This document shows positions 1 through 5,328 of a stretch of DNA of 5,328 nucleotides, one piece after another. Position numbers and translations under genes: made by a program. Numbering within the stretch: the stretch's first letter is position 1; each line of letters starts with the position of its first letter. The notes below the pieces were generated by a model, which saw only the letters and a list, made by a program, of their open reading frames with translations, did not search any database and was not told the DNA's origin. Location of the stretch: assembly GCA_045649025.1 (NCBI GenBank), contig JAZRPB010000027.1, positions 1 to 5,328 of the forward strand, read 5' to 3'. Source of the stretch: Ornithomonoglobus_A sp045649025. Lineage in GTDB: Bacteria; Bacillota; Clostridia; UBA1381.

Positions 1-36
1 GGAATGTTAAAAAATTTTTTAACATTCCCTCTTTTT
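1..36 (+). terminator. Intrinsic terminator of an upstream gene outside the window
   Basis: Bases 1-14 and 15-28 form a perfect 28-base palindrome (GGAATGTT, then six A and six T, then AACATTCC). It is followed by CTC and five T at 32-36. The likely hairpin has a GC-containing foot and an A/T top with a few unpaired bases. The T tract on the + strand suggests it ends a + strand transcript entering from the left. The stem could extend beyond the window edge and might also work on the other strand. Confidence 0.75.
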
Positions 37-77
37 GTTACAGGTGTATTAAGAGTGTATTACTTTTAAAAATAGCC

Positions 78-106
78 TTTAAATATAATAAATTATGTGT
101 TATAAT
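78..106 (+). promoter_or_regulatory. Probable murA-ftsQ promoter (extended -10)
   Basis: A perfect -10 hexamer TATAAT lies at 101-106, preceded by TGT, which makes an extended -10 element. A weaker -35 candidate, TTTAAA at 78-83, sits exactly 17 bases upstream. Transcription would begin near 113 and give an untranslated leader of about 70 nt before the GTG at 184. A second TATAAT at 84-89 has no good -35. Another at 163-168 is too close to the ribosome binding site to be useful. The leader is very A/T rich and shows no convincing riboswitch or T-box fold. Confidence 0.65.
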
Positions 107-170
107 TGATACAGTAACCAATTACATATCGCACCCATATTATAAATATATCAAATATATTATATAATGT

Positions 171-186
171 GAGGTGTAGGGATGTG
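171..186 (+). promoter_or_regulatory. murA ribosome binding site and GTG start
   Basis: GAGGTG at 171-176 is a good Shine-Dalgarno match seven bases before the GTG at 184-186. An earlier in-frame GTG at 169 overlaps this site and has only A/T-rich sequence upstream. Starting at 184 gives MSKFVVKGRNPL, which matches the usual MurA N-terminus. It also puts the conserved residues on, or one off, their E. coli numbers. Confidence 0.8.
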
Positions 187-1437
187 TCTAAATTTGTTGT
201 TAAAGGAAGAAATCCGCTGCTTGGTGAAATAAAGGTACAGGGTGCAAAAAATTCTGTATTACCAATTCTTGCAGCAACCATTCTTGCAGATAGTGAGTGT
301 GTTATACATAATTGTCCATATCTTCGTGATGTAGATAAAACAGATTTAGTATTACAAAGATTGGGATGTAAGGTTACAAGAGAACTAAATACAGTTATAA
401 TAAACCCCACAGGCTTTTGTTCTTGTAAAATACGTGAGGATTTAATGCGTGAAATGCGTTCATCTATCATTTTTTTGGGCGCAATAATTTCTAAATGCTC
501 ACAGGCCGTTGTTAGTATGCCAGGAGGTTGTCCTATTGGTTTAAGACCTATCGACCTTCATTTAAAAGCACTAAAACAGCTTGGTGTAGAAATTACAGAG
601 GAGCATGGATATATAAATTGTAAGGCACAAAAGCTTAAGGGTGCCAATATTCACCTTGATTTTCCAAGTGTTGGAGCAACTGAAAATATTATGCTTGCTT
701 CTGTGTATGCAGAGGGTGAAACAACCATCTCCAATGCTGCTTTAGAACCTGAAATAGTTGATTTAGCAAATTTTTTAAATAAAATGGGTGCAAATGTTAG
801 TGGTGCTGGAAGCGGATATATAAAAATTGTTGGTGTTAGGGCACCTCTTAAGGGTGTGGAGTATACTGTAATTCCTGATAGAATTGCTGCAGCAACGTAC
901 CTTGCCGCAGCCGCCGCAACAGAGGGTGAAATATTTTTAACAAATGCACAACCCAAGCATATGGGTGCTATGCTTCATACATTAAGTGAAATGGGAATGT
1001 ATATCAAGAGCGAAAAAGATACAATACACTTAAAACACAGAGGAAATCTAAAGGCAATTCATCATTTAAGAACAATGCCATATCCCGGACTTCCAACAGA
1101 TATACAATCGCCGTTTATGGCACTATGTACTATTGCAAACGGAAGTACAGTTTTTACGGAAACCATATTTGAAAATCGTTTTCGACATATTGATGAATTG
1201 ATTAGAATGGGTGCAGATATAAAGGTAGAGGGAAGAAGTGCGATCATAAGAGGTGTAAAATCGCTTGGTGGTGCAAATGTTGTTGCACAGGAGTTAAGAG
1301 GCGGTGCAGCACTTGTTGTGGCAGCACTTTGTGCCGAGGGAGAAAGTGAAATAGAAGGAATAGAGTATATAGACAGAGGATACGAGACAATAGAAAAATA
1401 CCTTTCTGATTGCGGAGGGGATATAAAGAGAATTTAG
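184..1437 (+). CDS. murA: UDP-N-acetylglucosamine 1-carboxyvinyltransferase (MurA)
   Basis: MurA is the cytoplasmic enzyme that transfers enolpyruvate from phosphoenolpyruvate to UDP-GlcNAc, the first committed step of peptidoglycan synthesis and the target of fosfomycin. With the GTG start the protein has 417 residues, normal for the family. Visible landmarks are GAKN with Lys22/Asn23, Arg92 in MREMRSS, and the flexible loop PGGCPIGLRPID. The loop carries the catalytic Cys116 (E. coli Cys115, the residue alkylated by fosfomycin) and Arg121. Also seen are LPTDIQSPF with Asp306 (E. coli Asp305), ELRGGAALV with Arg372, and the C-terminal HIDELIRMG and IDRGYETIE motifs with Arg398. Both halves of the EPSP-synthase-like fold are complete, and Cys rather than the resistance-associated Asp is present. 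The gene is first in a unit with ftsQ, 26 nt upstream of it. Clostridia and bacilli often carry two MurA paralogues, and which one this is cannot be told here. Confidence 0.97.
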   Translation: MSKFVVKGRNPLLGEIKVQGAKNSVLPILAATILADSECVIHNCPYLRDVDKTDLVLQRLGCKVTRELNTVIINPTGFCSCKIREDLMREMRSSIIFLGAIISKCSQAVVSMPGGCPIGLRPIDLHLKALKQLGVEITEEHGYINCKAQKLKGANIHLDFPSVGATENIMLASVYAEGETTISNAALEPEIVDLANFLNKMGANVSGAGSGYIKIVGVRAPLKGVEYTVIPDRIAAATYLAAAAATEGEIFLTNAQPKHMGAMLHTLSEMGMYIKSEKDTIHLKHRGNLKAIHHLRTMPYPGLPTDIQSPFMALCTIANGSTVFTETIFENRFRHIDELIRMGADIKVEGRSAIIRGVKSLGGANVVAQELRGGAALVVAALCAEGESEIEGIEYIDRGYETIEKYLSDCGGDIKRI

Positions 1438-1448
1438 ATAATATACTG

Positions 1449-1466
1449 AAAGGACGTATTTATATG
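1449..1466 (+). promoter_or_regulatory. ftsQ ribosome binding site and ATG start
   Basis: AAAGGA at 1449-1454 lies nine bases before the ATG at 1464-1466. The frame stays open upstream to a TTG at 1410, but that start would overlap the end of murA, has no clear Shine-Dalgarno, and would only add 18 residues not typical of the family. Confidence 0.75.
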
Positions 1467-2435
1467 CACACAAATCAGAGGAACATTCAAGAAGTTCGTA
1501 AGGACAAAATCCTCAAAATCGCAAACAATAAAGCAAGACGTAAAAAACAAATTATTCAACGTATTAAAATGGGAGTTAGTGTTGTTGTTTTAACACTTAT
1601 TGTTATCTTTATACTTATGATGACGCCTATATTTAATATTAAAACAATTGCTGTTTCAGGAAATGAAATGATTAGTATAAATAACATTGAAGCATACCTT
1701 AATGGATTAGTTGGCAAAAATCTTTTCAGAGTAAGCGGCAGAGATGTTAAAAATACACTTAAAGATGTACCATATATTGAAGATATTGAAATTTCTAAAA
1801 AACCATTTCCGCCAACACTATATGTTAAAATCACAGAGATTGTTCCATCGGCATATGTGTATGTAGACGGTGTAAGAGTTGTTGTGGATTGTGAAACAAA
1901 GGTTATAGATAATTCAGGTGCAATGCCTTCTGGTAACATACCACAAATTATTGGTTTGGATGTGGTAAAAGCACAAAAGGGAAAACTACTGCAAATTGAT
2001 GATACCGAAAAGATAAGTGCAATAAAAGCTATATTGTCAACTGCAAAAGATGTTGATATTATAAATAAAATAAGCGAAATAGATATAGGCAATACACTTG
2101 CAATTTCGTTTAAATATGATAACCGACTTGATGTAAATTGCGGCTCCTCTCTAGAACTTGCACGTAAAATAAGAATATTTAAAGAATCAGTAAATAATGC
2201 TTCAATGAAAGAGGATGCAACAGGCACTTTTGATTTAAGTGAACCGGGTAAAGCAATATATACTCCACCTCAAGACTATTCATTATTGAATGATGAGAAT
2301 GAAAATGAGGAAGAAATTGAAGAAACTGAAGAAACACAGAATGAGAAAGAAAGTGTTAAGAAGGAAACGGAAGCGGATATTGAAAATAATAACCAAACAA
2401 AAAAGAAGCCTGTAAAGGGCAGTGTAAAAGAATGA
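1464..2435 (+). CDS. ftsQ: Cell division protein FtsQ/DivIB
   Basis: FtsQ/DivIB is a bitopic membrane protein of the divisome that works with FtsL and FtsB/DivIC to control septal peptidoglycan synthesis. The 323-residue product has a basic cytoplasmic N-terminus (about 1-36, with ARRKKQIIQRIK), one hydrophobic segment (about 37-56), and then an extracellular POTRA domain (about 57-125) opening with FNIKTIAVSGNEMIS and ending PPTLYVKITEIVPSA. A beta domain follows (about 126-265; YVDGVRVVVDCETKVID, PQIIGLD, LDVNCGSSLELARKIRIFK). The last 50 or so residues form a low-complexity, Glu/Asn-rich tail that turns Lys-rich at the end and is probably disordered. Sequence in this family is poorly conserved, so the call rests on architecture, the POTRA signature and the position after murA, a common Firmicute arrangement. 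It is transcribed with murA and ends inside a terminator hairpin. Confidence 0.9.
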   Translation: MHTNQRNIQEVRKDKILKIANNKARRKKQIIQRIKMGVSVVVLTLIVIFILMMTPIFNIKTIAVSGNEMISINNIEAYLNGLVGKNLFRVSGRDVKNTLKDVPYIEDIEISKKPFPPTLYVKITEIVPSAYVYVDGVRVVVDCETKVIDNSGAMPSGNIPQIIGLDVVKAQKGKLLQIDDTEKISAIKAILSTAKDVDIINKISEIDIGNTLAISFKYDNRLDVNCGSSLELARKIRIFKESVNNASMKEDATGTFDLSEPGKAIYTPPQDYSLLNDENENEEEIEETEETQNEKESVKKETEADIENNNQTKKKPVKGSVKE

Positions 2436-2458
2436 GGAGCTAATGCTCCTCATTCTTT
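2427..2458 (+). terminator. Terminator of the murA-ftsQ unit
   Basis: A perfect 14-bp stem (AAAGAATGAGGAGC at 2427-2440, its complement at 2445-2458) encloses a TAAT loop. The left arm includes the TGA stop of ftsQ (2433-2435). The stem ends in TTT, so the T tract after the GC-rich core is short. The A run on the left gives a similar layout for minus-strand readthrough, so the hairpin may work in both directions. Confidence 0.8.
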
Positions 2459-2503
2459 GCTTCATAAGTGCCTTTTTACGAAAAAGGAGGAACAGTGAAG
2501 CAA
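2457..2503. repeat. Nested inverted repeat of unknown function
   Basis: An outer 8-bp inverted repeat (TTGCTTCA at 2457-2464, TGAAGCAA at 2496-2503) encloses an inner 7-bp hairpin (CCTTTTT at 2471-2477, AAAAAGG at 2481-2487, loop ACG). The octamer AAGTGCCT also occurs twice as a direct repeat, at 2466-2473 and 2502-2509. The element lies between the ftsQ terminator and the tRNA terminator. It belongs to no gene I can support. It could be a small dispersed repeat, part of a tandem terminator, or chance structure in A/T-rich DNA. Confidence 0.5.
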
Positions 2504-2521
2504 GTGCCTGATTTTTTATAC

Positions 2522-2554
2522 AAAAAAATCGGAACAAGCGTAACTTGTTCCGAT
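2522..2554 (-). terminator. Terminator of the tRNA-Asp gene
   Basis: Read on the minus strand, a perfect 11-bp stem (ATCGGAACAAG with its complement; arms 2544-2554 and 2528-2538, loop 2539-2543) is followed directly by a run of T at 2522-2528. It begins one base after the encoded CCA end of the tRNA. This is a textbook intrinsic terminator. An alternative weak stem, 2510-2517 with 2523-2530, uses the same A/T tracts. Confidence 0.9.
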
Positions 2555-2555
2555 G

Positions 2556-2632
2556 TGGCGACCCGGATGAGGCTCGAACTCACGACCTCCAGCGTGACAG
2601 GCTGGCGTTCTAACCAACTGAACTACCGGGCC
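2556..2632 (-). tRNA. tRNA-Asp (anticodon GTC)
   Basis: The minus strand folds into a complete 77-nt cloverleaf. The acceptor arm is GGCCCGG paired with CCGGGTC (one G-U), the D arm contains AGTTCAGTTGGTTAGA, and the anticodon stem is CCAGC/GCTGG around the loop CTGTCAC. The anticodon GTC lies at 2596-2598. The T arm is GTGAG, TTCGAGC, CTCAT with one G-U pair. The discriminator base is G, the known identity element for aspartate, and the 3' CCA is encoded (complement at 2556-2558). It delivers Asp to GAC and GAT codons. It is a single gene with its own promoter and terminator, transcribed towards ftsQ. Confidence 0.97.
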
Positions 2633-2650
2633 AAAATTGACTACTGAAAT

Positions 2651-2679
2651 AGTATAGCATAAAAAAATGAATTTGTCAA
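2651..2679 (-). promoter_or_regulatory. Promoter of the tRNA-Asp gene
   Basis: On the minus strand a perfect -35 TTGACA (2674-2679) and a -10 TATACT (2651-2656) are separated by exactly 17 bases. A start near 2644 would leave a leader of about a dozen bases before the tRNA 5' end at 2632, to be removed by RNase P. The near-consensus strength fits a stable-RNA gene. Confidence 0.9.
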
Positions 2680-2689
2680 TAATAAATTT

Positions 2690-2733
2690 AAAAAAAATGA
2701 AAATATGGGTTGTAAAATATTACAACCCATATT
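2690..2733 (-). terminator. Terminator of murD
   Basis: A 13-bp inverted repeat (arms 2702-2714 and 2721-2733, core GGGTTGTA, six-base loop) begins three bases after the murD stop. On the minus strand it is followed by TTCA and eight T, down to 2690. The tract lies about ten bases before the -35 box of the tRNA promoter, so the murD and tRNA transcripts are separated with almost no spare sequence. Confidence 0.85.
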
Positions 2734-2736
2734 ATA

Positions 2737-4101
2737 TTAAAGCTCATTAACAAGCTTTTTAAATAAATTTCCTCTTTCTTCAAAGTTTTTAAACATATCA
2801 AAGCTTGTGCTTGCAGGTGATAGTAAAACAACATCACCGTCCTTTGCAACAGAGTGAGCGTATGCAACTACTTCTTCGTAGCTTGATTTTCTAATAATTT
2901 CCAAGCTATCCGCTTTACCTGTTGCTTTAATTGCATCTTCAATTTTATCTGATGTTGCACCAATTAAAATGAGTGTTTTTACGTGATTTACTATTGGTTC
3001 ACCAATTTCATCGTATGGTATTCCCTTATCCTTTCCGCCGCTGATAAGAATAACTTTTTTGAGGAAGATTTTTAGCGTGTTGATTGTTCTGTTTGGACTT
3101 GAATCTATTGAGCTGTTGTAATATTTTACACCGTTAAGAACCCTCACAAGCTCAATTCTGTGCTCAACTCCTCCAAAGGTTTTTGCAACATTTACTATTG
3201 ACTCATTATCAACCAGACCGTCAACTGCAGCAATTGCTGCCATATAGTTTTCAACATTATGGATGCCGGGTATTTTAATGTCCCCAACATTTAAAACGGG
3301 GGAGTCGTTTTTATAAATTACATTACCGTCGCAATATATATATGCAGCTTCTTTTCTTGAAAACAATTTTAGTGTCCCTTTTGCTTCTTTGCCGATTAGT
3401 GAGGTTACATTGTTATCGGCATTAATAATTAATATATCGTCATTTTTCTGATAAAGCATAATGTTTTTCTTTGCATCTATATACTCTTGGTAGTCTTTAT
3501 GCATATCAAGATGATTGGGGGATATATTTGTTATAACTGCAATATGCGGTGATTTTTTCATTGTATGAAGCTGAAAGCTTGAAAGCTCGAGCACAACAAA
3601 ATCATCTTTTTGCATATCCTCGGTTTTTGTTAACAGTGGTGTGCCTATATTTCCGCCAAGCCAGGTTTTATAGCCCTGTTCAATAAGCATTTTGCTAATT
3701 AGTGTGGTTGTGGTTGTTTTACCATCCGAGCCTGTTATTGCAATTATTTTACATGGACACACGTCAAGGAATATTTCCATTTCAGATGTTATAATTGCAC
3801 CCATTTCCTTTGCCTTTAAAAGCTCGGGCACATCATAACGCATACCTGGTGTTTTAAAAATCATATCGCCGTATATGTCGCACAAATAATCATTTCCCAA
3901 ACAAAAGCTTACACCAAGAGTTTTAAGCTCATCATATACGTTGCCTAAATCCTCACGTGTGCGTTTATCGCATGCTTTAACATATGCACCTGCATTTGCC
4001 AGATATTTTATAAGTGGTAAATTAGATATACCAATACCAATAACTGTTATATTTTTTTTATTTACATAGTTTTTAAATTCAGCAATTGTAGTAAAGTTCA
4101 T
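2737..4101 (-). CDS. murD: UDP-N-acetylmuramoylalanine--D-glutamate ligase (MurD)
   Basis: MurD is the cytoplasmic ATP-dependent ligase that adds D-glutamate to UDP-MurNAc-L-alanine. The product is 454 residues, a normal length with three domains. An N-terminal Rossmann-like domain (about 1-115, VIGIGISNLPL) binds the UDP substrate. The central ATPase domain has P-loop GSDGKTT (124-130, Lys128), GGNIGTP (Asn151), LELSSFQL (Glu172), NISPNHLDMH (His197), the probable carbamylated Lys211, HNVEN (282-285) and EHR (Arg315). The C-terminal domain has ISGGKDKG and LLSPASTSFDMFKNFEERG. The ATG is preceded by AGGAGG with a five-base spacer. One oddity: the motif usually read as NDS is NSS here (329-331), so Ser330 replaces the Asp equivalent to E. 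coli Asp317, with an Asp three residues later (333). Everything else looks functional. The gene has its own promoter and terminator and is not next to mraY or murG in this window. Confidence 0.97.
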   Translation of the reverse strand: MNFTTIAEFKNYVNKKNITVIGIGISNLPLIKYLANAGAYVKACDKRTREDLGNVYDELKTLGVSFCLGNDYLCDIYGDMIFKTPGMRYDVPELLKAKEMGAIITSEMEIFLDVCPCKIIAITGSDGKTTTTTLISKMLIEQGYKTWLGGNIGTPLLTKTEDMQKDDFVVLELSSFQLHTMKKSPHIAVITNISPNHLDMHKDYQEYIDAKKNIMLYQKNDDILIINADNNVTSLIGKEAKGTLKLFSRKEAAYIYCDGNVIYKNDSPVLNVGDIKIPGIHNVENYMAAIAAVDGLVDNESIVNVAKTFGGVEHRIELVRVLNGVKYYNSSIDSSPNRTINTLKIFLKKVILISGGKDKGIPYDEIGEPIVNHVKTLILIGATSDKIEDAIKATGKADSLEIIRKSSYEEVVAYAHSVAKDGDVVLLSPASTSFDMFKNFEERGNLFKKLVNEL

Positions 4102-4106
4102 AATTT

Positions 4107-4112
4107 CCTCCT
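4107..4112 (-). promoter_or_regulatory. murD ribosome binding site
   Basis: A perfect AGGAGG on the minus strand lies five bases before the murD ATG (4099-4101). It fixes the start and implies strong translation initiation. Confidence 0.85.
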
Positions 4113-4159
4113 AATCTCATTAAAACGAAATAAAACGTTTTTTTGAGTATTACCATATA

Positions 4160-4188
4160 ATTATAAACCATATTACTATATTTTTCAA
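4160..4188 (-). promoter_or_regulatory. Promoter of murD
   Basis: On the minus strand, TTGAAA (4183-4188) and a perfect TATAAT (4160-4165) are 17 bases apart. Transcription would start near 4153 and leave a leader of about 50 nt. That leader holds a weak hairpin (AAAACG at 4122-4127 with CGTTTT at 4136-4141) that is probably not regulatory. The -35 begins only 12 bases after the stop of the upstream PTS gene. Confidence 0.85.
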
Positions 4189-4200
4189 GTGTTTTTTGCT

Positions 4201-5328
4201 TTATTTAACGTTCAACCTTAAAATTTGGGTATCTTTTAATACCTCTCCGTCTGTAAGCGGTTCTATATCTAAATACTCGTCACTGTTACAAATTACCATA
4301 GGTGTAATAATTTTATAGCCGCTGTCTGTAATTCCTTTTATATCAAAGGAAATTAATAAATTACCCTTCGATACTCTCTGGCCGTTTTTAACGTGTGGTG
4401 TAAAATATTTCCCACCAAGCTCAACAGTATCAATGCCAATGTGCAACAGAATTTCACAGCCGTCATCAGTTATAATATTAACTGCATGGTTTGTGTCGAA
4501 AATGTTATCAATAACACCGTTAGCAGGTGCAAAAAGCTTACCCTCTGTTGGCTCTATTGCAATTCCGTCGCCAAGAATATGTTTTGAAAACACCTCGTCG
4601 TCCACAATATCAATAGACTTTAAAATGCCCTGTGCGTGTGCATATAAAACAGTATTCTTTAGATTTTTGTTTTGAGTTGCGTTAGTTTCAATGCTTTCAG
4701 TTTGGACATTTTCCATATAGTTTTCTAATTTTGATTTTACAACAGATACACTTGGTCCATACACAATCTGTACACCGTTTCCTTTGTGAATTACGCCTGA
4801 GGCACCGCTTTGCTTTAAGAGAGCGTCTTTAACAAGTGTTTCATCTTTTACAGTTACTCTTAATCGTGTTGCGCAACAATCCAAATCTGAAATATTATTT
4901 TTACCGCCAAGTCCTTCAAGAATTAATGCACTTGCATTATCTTTGTTTTTTCTTTGCTCCATATCCTTTCTTGTAAATAACTTTGTTTCTTCTGCGTCCG
5001 ACTCACGTCCTGGAGTTTTAAAGTTGAATTTAGAAATAAGAAAGCTAAATACAAAATAGTAAATAATAGCATATACAACACCAACAACAACTATCCATAT
5101 CCAGTTTGTTTTTGCATTTCCCTGCAGAACACCAAATAACACAAGGTCAATTAATCCGCCTGAAAAGGTCATACCAACTCCTACATTAAATATATGCATC
5201 AGCATATAGGAAAGACCTGCAAGAATGCAATGCACTCCATACATTAAAGGTGCAACAAAAAGGAACGTAAATTCTATTGGCTCTGTAATTCCTGTTAACA
5301 TTGCTGTAAGAGCAGCTGAAATTAAAAG
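4201..5328 (-). CDS. ptsG: Glucose-type PTS permease EIICBA, 3' part (5' end outside window)
   Basis: This is a membrane permease of the phosphotransferase system that imports a hexose and phosphorylates it using phosphate passed from HPr. The frame is open to the window edge, so the 375 residues seen are the C-terminal part. The end of EIIC comes first, with the signature GITEPIEFTFLFVAP (visible residues 13-27), GMTFSGGLID, and several hydrophobic segments up to about residue 100. The linker FNFKTPGRE follows. EIIB (about 130-205) has LDCCATRLRV, in which the second Cys (visible residue 152) aligns with the phosphorylated Cys. A polar, Asn/Thr-rich linker leads to EIIA (about 230-375), with TNHAV (His281) and LLHIGIDTVELGG (His296, the expected phosphorylation site). 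The TFSGGLID stretch resembles glucose (PtsG) more than N-acetylglucosamine (NagE) permeases, but substrate cannot be proved here. No clear terminator follows, so some readthrough into murD is possible. Confidence 0.92.
   Translation of the reverse strand, partial: LLISAALTAMLTGITEPIEFTFLFVAPLMYGVHCILAGLSYMLMHIFNVGVGMTFSGGLIDLVLFGVLQGNAKTNWIWIVVVGVVYAIIYYFVFSFLISKFNFKTPGRESDAEETKLFTRKDMEQRKNKDNASALILEGLGGKNNISDLDCCATRLRVTVKDETLVKDALLKQSGASGVIHKGNGVQIVYGPSVSVVKSKLENYMENVQTESIETNATQNKNLKNTVLYAHAQGILKSIDIVDDEVFSKHILGDGIAIEPTEGKLFAPANGVIDNIFDTNHAVNIITDDGCEILLHIGIDTVELGGKYFTPHVKNGQRVSKGNLLISFDIKGITDSGYKIITPMVICNSDEYLDIEPLTDGEVLKDTQILRLNVK

Noticed and set aside
169..183. Upstream GTG start for murA adding five residues
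   Set aside because: It has no Shine-Dalgarno, it overlaps the site that serves the GTG at 184, and the extra residues do not fit the MurA N-terminus.
113..183. Possible riboswitch or T-box in the murA leader
   Set aside because: Only about 70 A/T-rich bases are available, with no stable stem, no specifier-like element and no antiterminator pair.
93..470. A 125-codon minus-strand frame over the murA promoter and 5' end
   Set aside because: It is a shadow of murA with no ribosome binding site or family resemblance that I can see.
1410..1463. Upstream TTG start for ftsQ overlapping murA
   Set aside because: The ATG at 1464 has a well-spaced AAAGGA, and the extra 18 residues are just murA coding sequence read in another frame.
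1556..2227. A 223-codon minus-strand open frame opposite ftsQ
   Set aside because: It lies wholly within a well-supported gene, has no recognisable domain, and its hydrophobic composition reflects the complement of A/T-rich codons.
2495..2647. A 50-codon + strand frame starting GTG (MKQVPDFLYKK...) four bases after an AAGGAGG-like site
   Set aside because: Nearly half of it is the antisense of the tRNA-Asp gene and much of the rest is the antisense of its terminator. Such frames give a recurring spurious peptide (RMRLELTT, GWRSNQLNY) wherever a tRNA is read backwards. The ribosome-site match is probably chance within the inverted repeat.
4393..4675. Two short + strand frames opposite the EIIA region
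   Set aside because: Both are antisense to conserved EIIA/linker coding sequence and show no start signals or recognisable domains.
1..5328. CRISPR arrays, insertion sequences, phage or toxin-antitoxin modules
   Set aside because: No regularly spaced repeats, transposase or integrase motifs, or small paired genes were found. The tRNA gene shows no flanking integrase or duplicated 3' end in this window.

Overview
The window is AT-rich bacterial DNA with short intergenic gaps, strong AGGAGG-type ribosome binding sites, sigma-A-like promoters, intrinsic terminators and a CCA-encoding tRNA. Together with a DivIB/FtsQ-type division protein and a fused glucose-type PTS EIICBA, this points to a low-GC Gram-positive, most likely a member of the Clostridia. 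The lineage is an inference from protein style and cannot be settled here.

Left part (1-2458, + strand): a 28-base palindromic terminator closes an unseen upstream gene. An extended -10 promoter follows, then murA (GTG start at 184) and ftsQ/divIB (ATG at 1464) as a two-gene unit with a 26-nt gap. A 14-bp hairpin that contains the ftsQ stop codon ends the unit.

Middle (2459-2736): convergent transcription. A nested inverted repeat of unknown role (2457-2503) is followed by a tRNA-Asp(GTC) gene on the minus strand, with its own near-consensus promoter and terminator. The minus-strand terminator of murD lies immediately upstream of the tRNA promoter.

Right part (2737-5328, - strand): murD has its own TTGAAA-17-TATAAT promoter. 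Before it, in the direction of transcription, lies the 3' part of a glucose-family PTS permease gene whose 5' end is outside the window.

Three of the four proteins act in cell-wall synthesis or division. MurA makes the first committed peptidoglycan precursor, MurD adds D-glutamate to UDP-MurNAc-L-Ala, and FtsQ/DivIB belongs to the septal machinery. The PTS protein imports and phosphorylates sugar. This is essentially housekeeping DNA and I see no evidence of a new multi-gene system. The points most worth a second look are a Ser in place of the near-invariant nucleotide-site Asp of MurD, and the unexplained nested inverted repeat between ftsQ and the tRNA.
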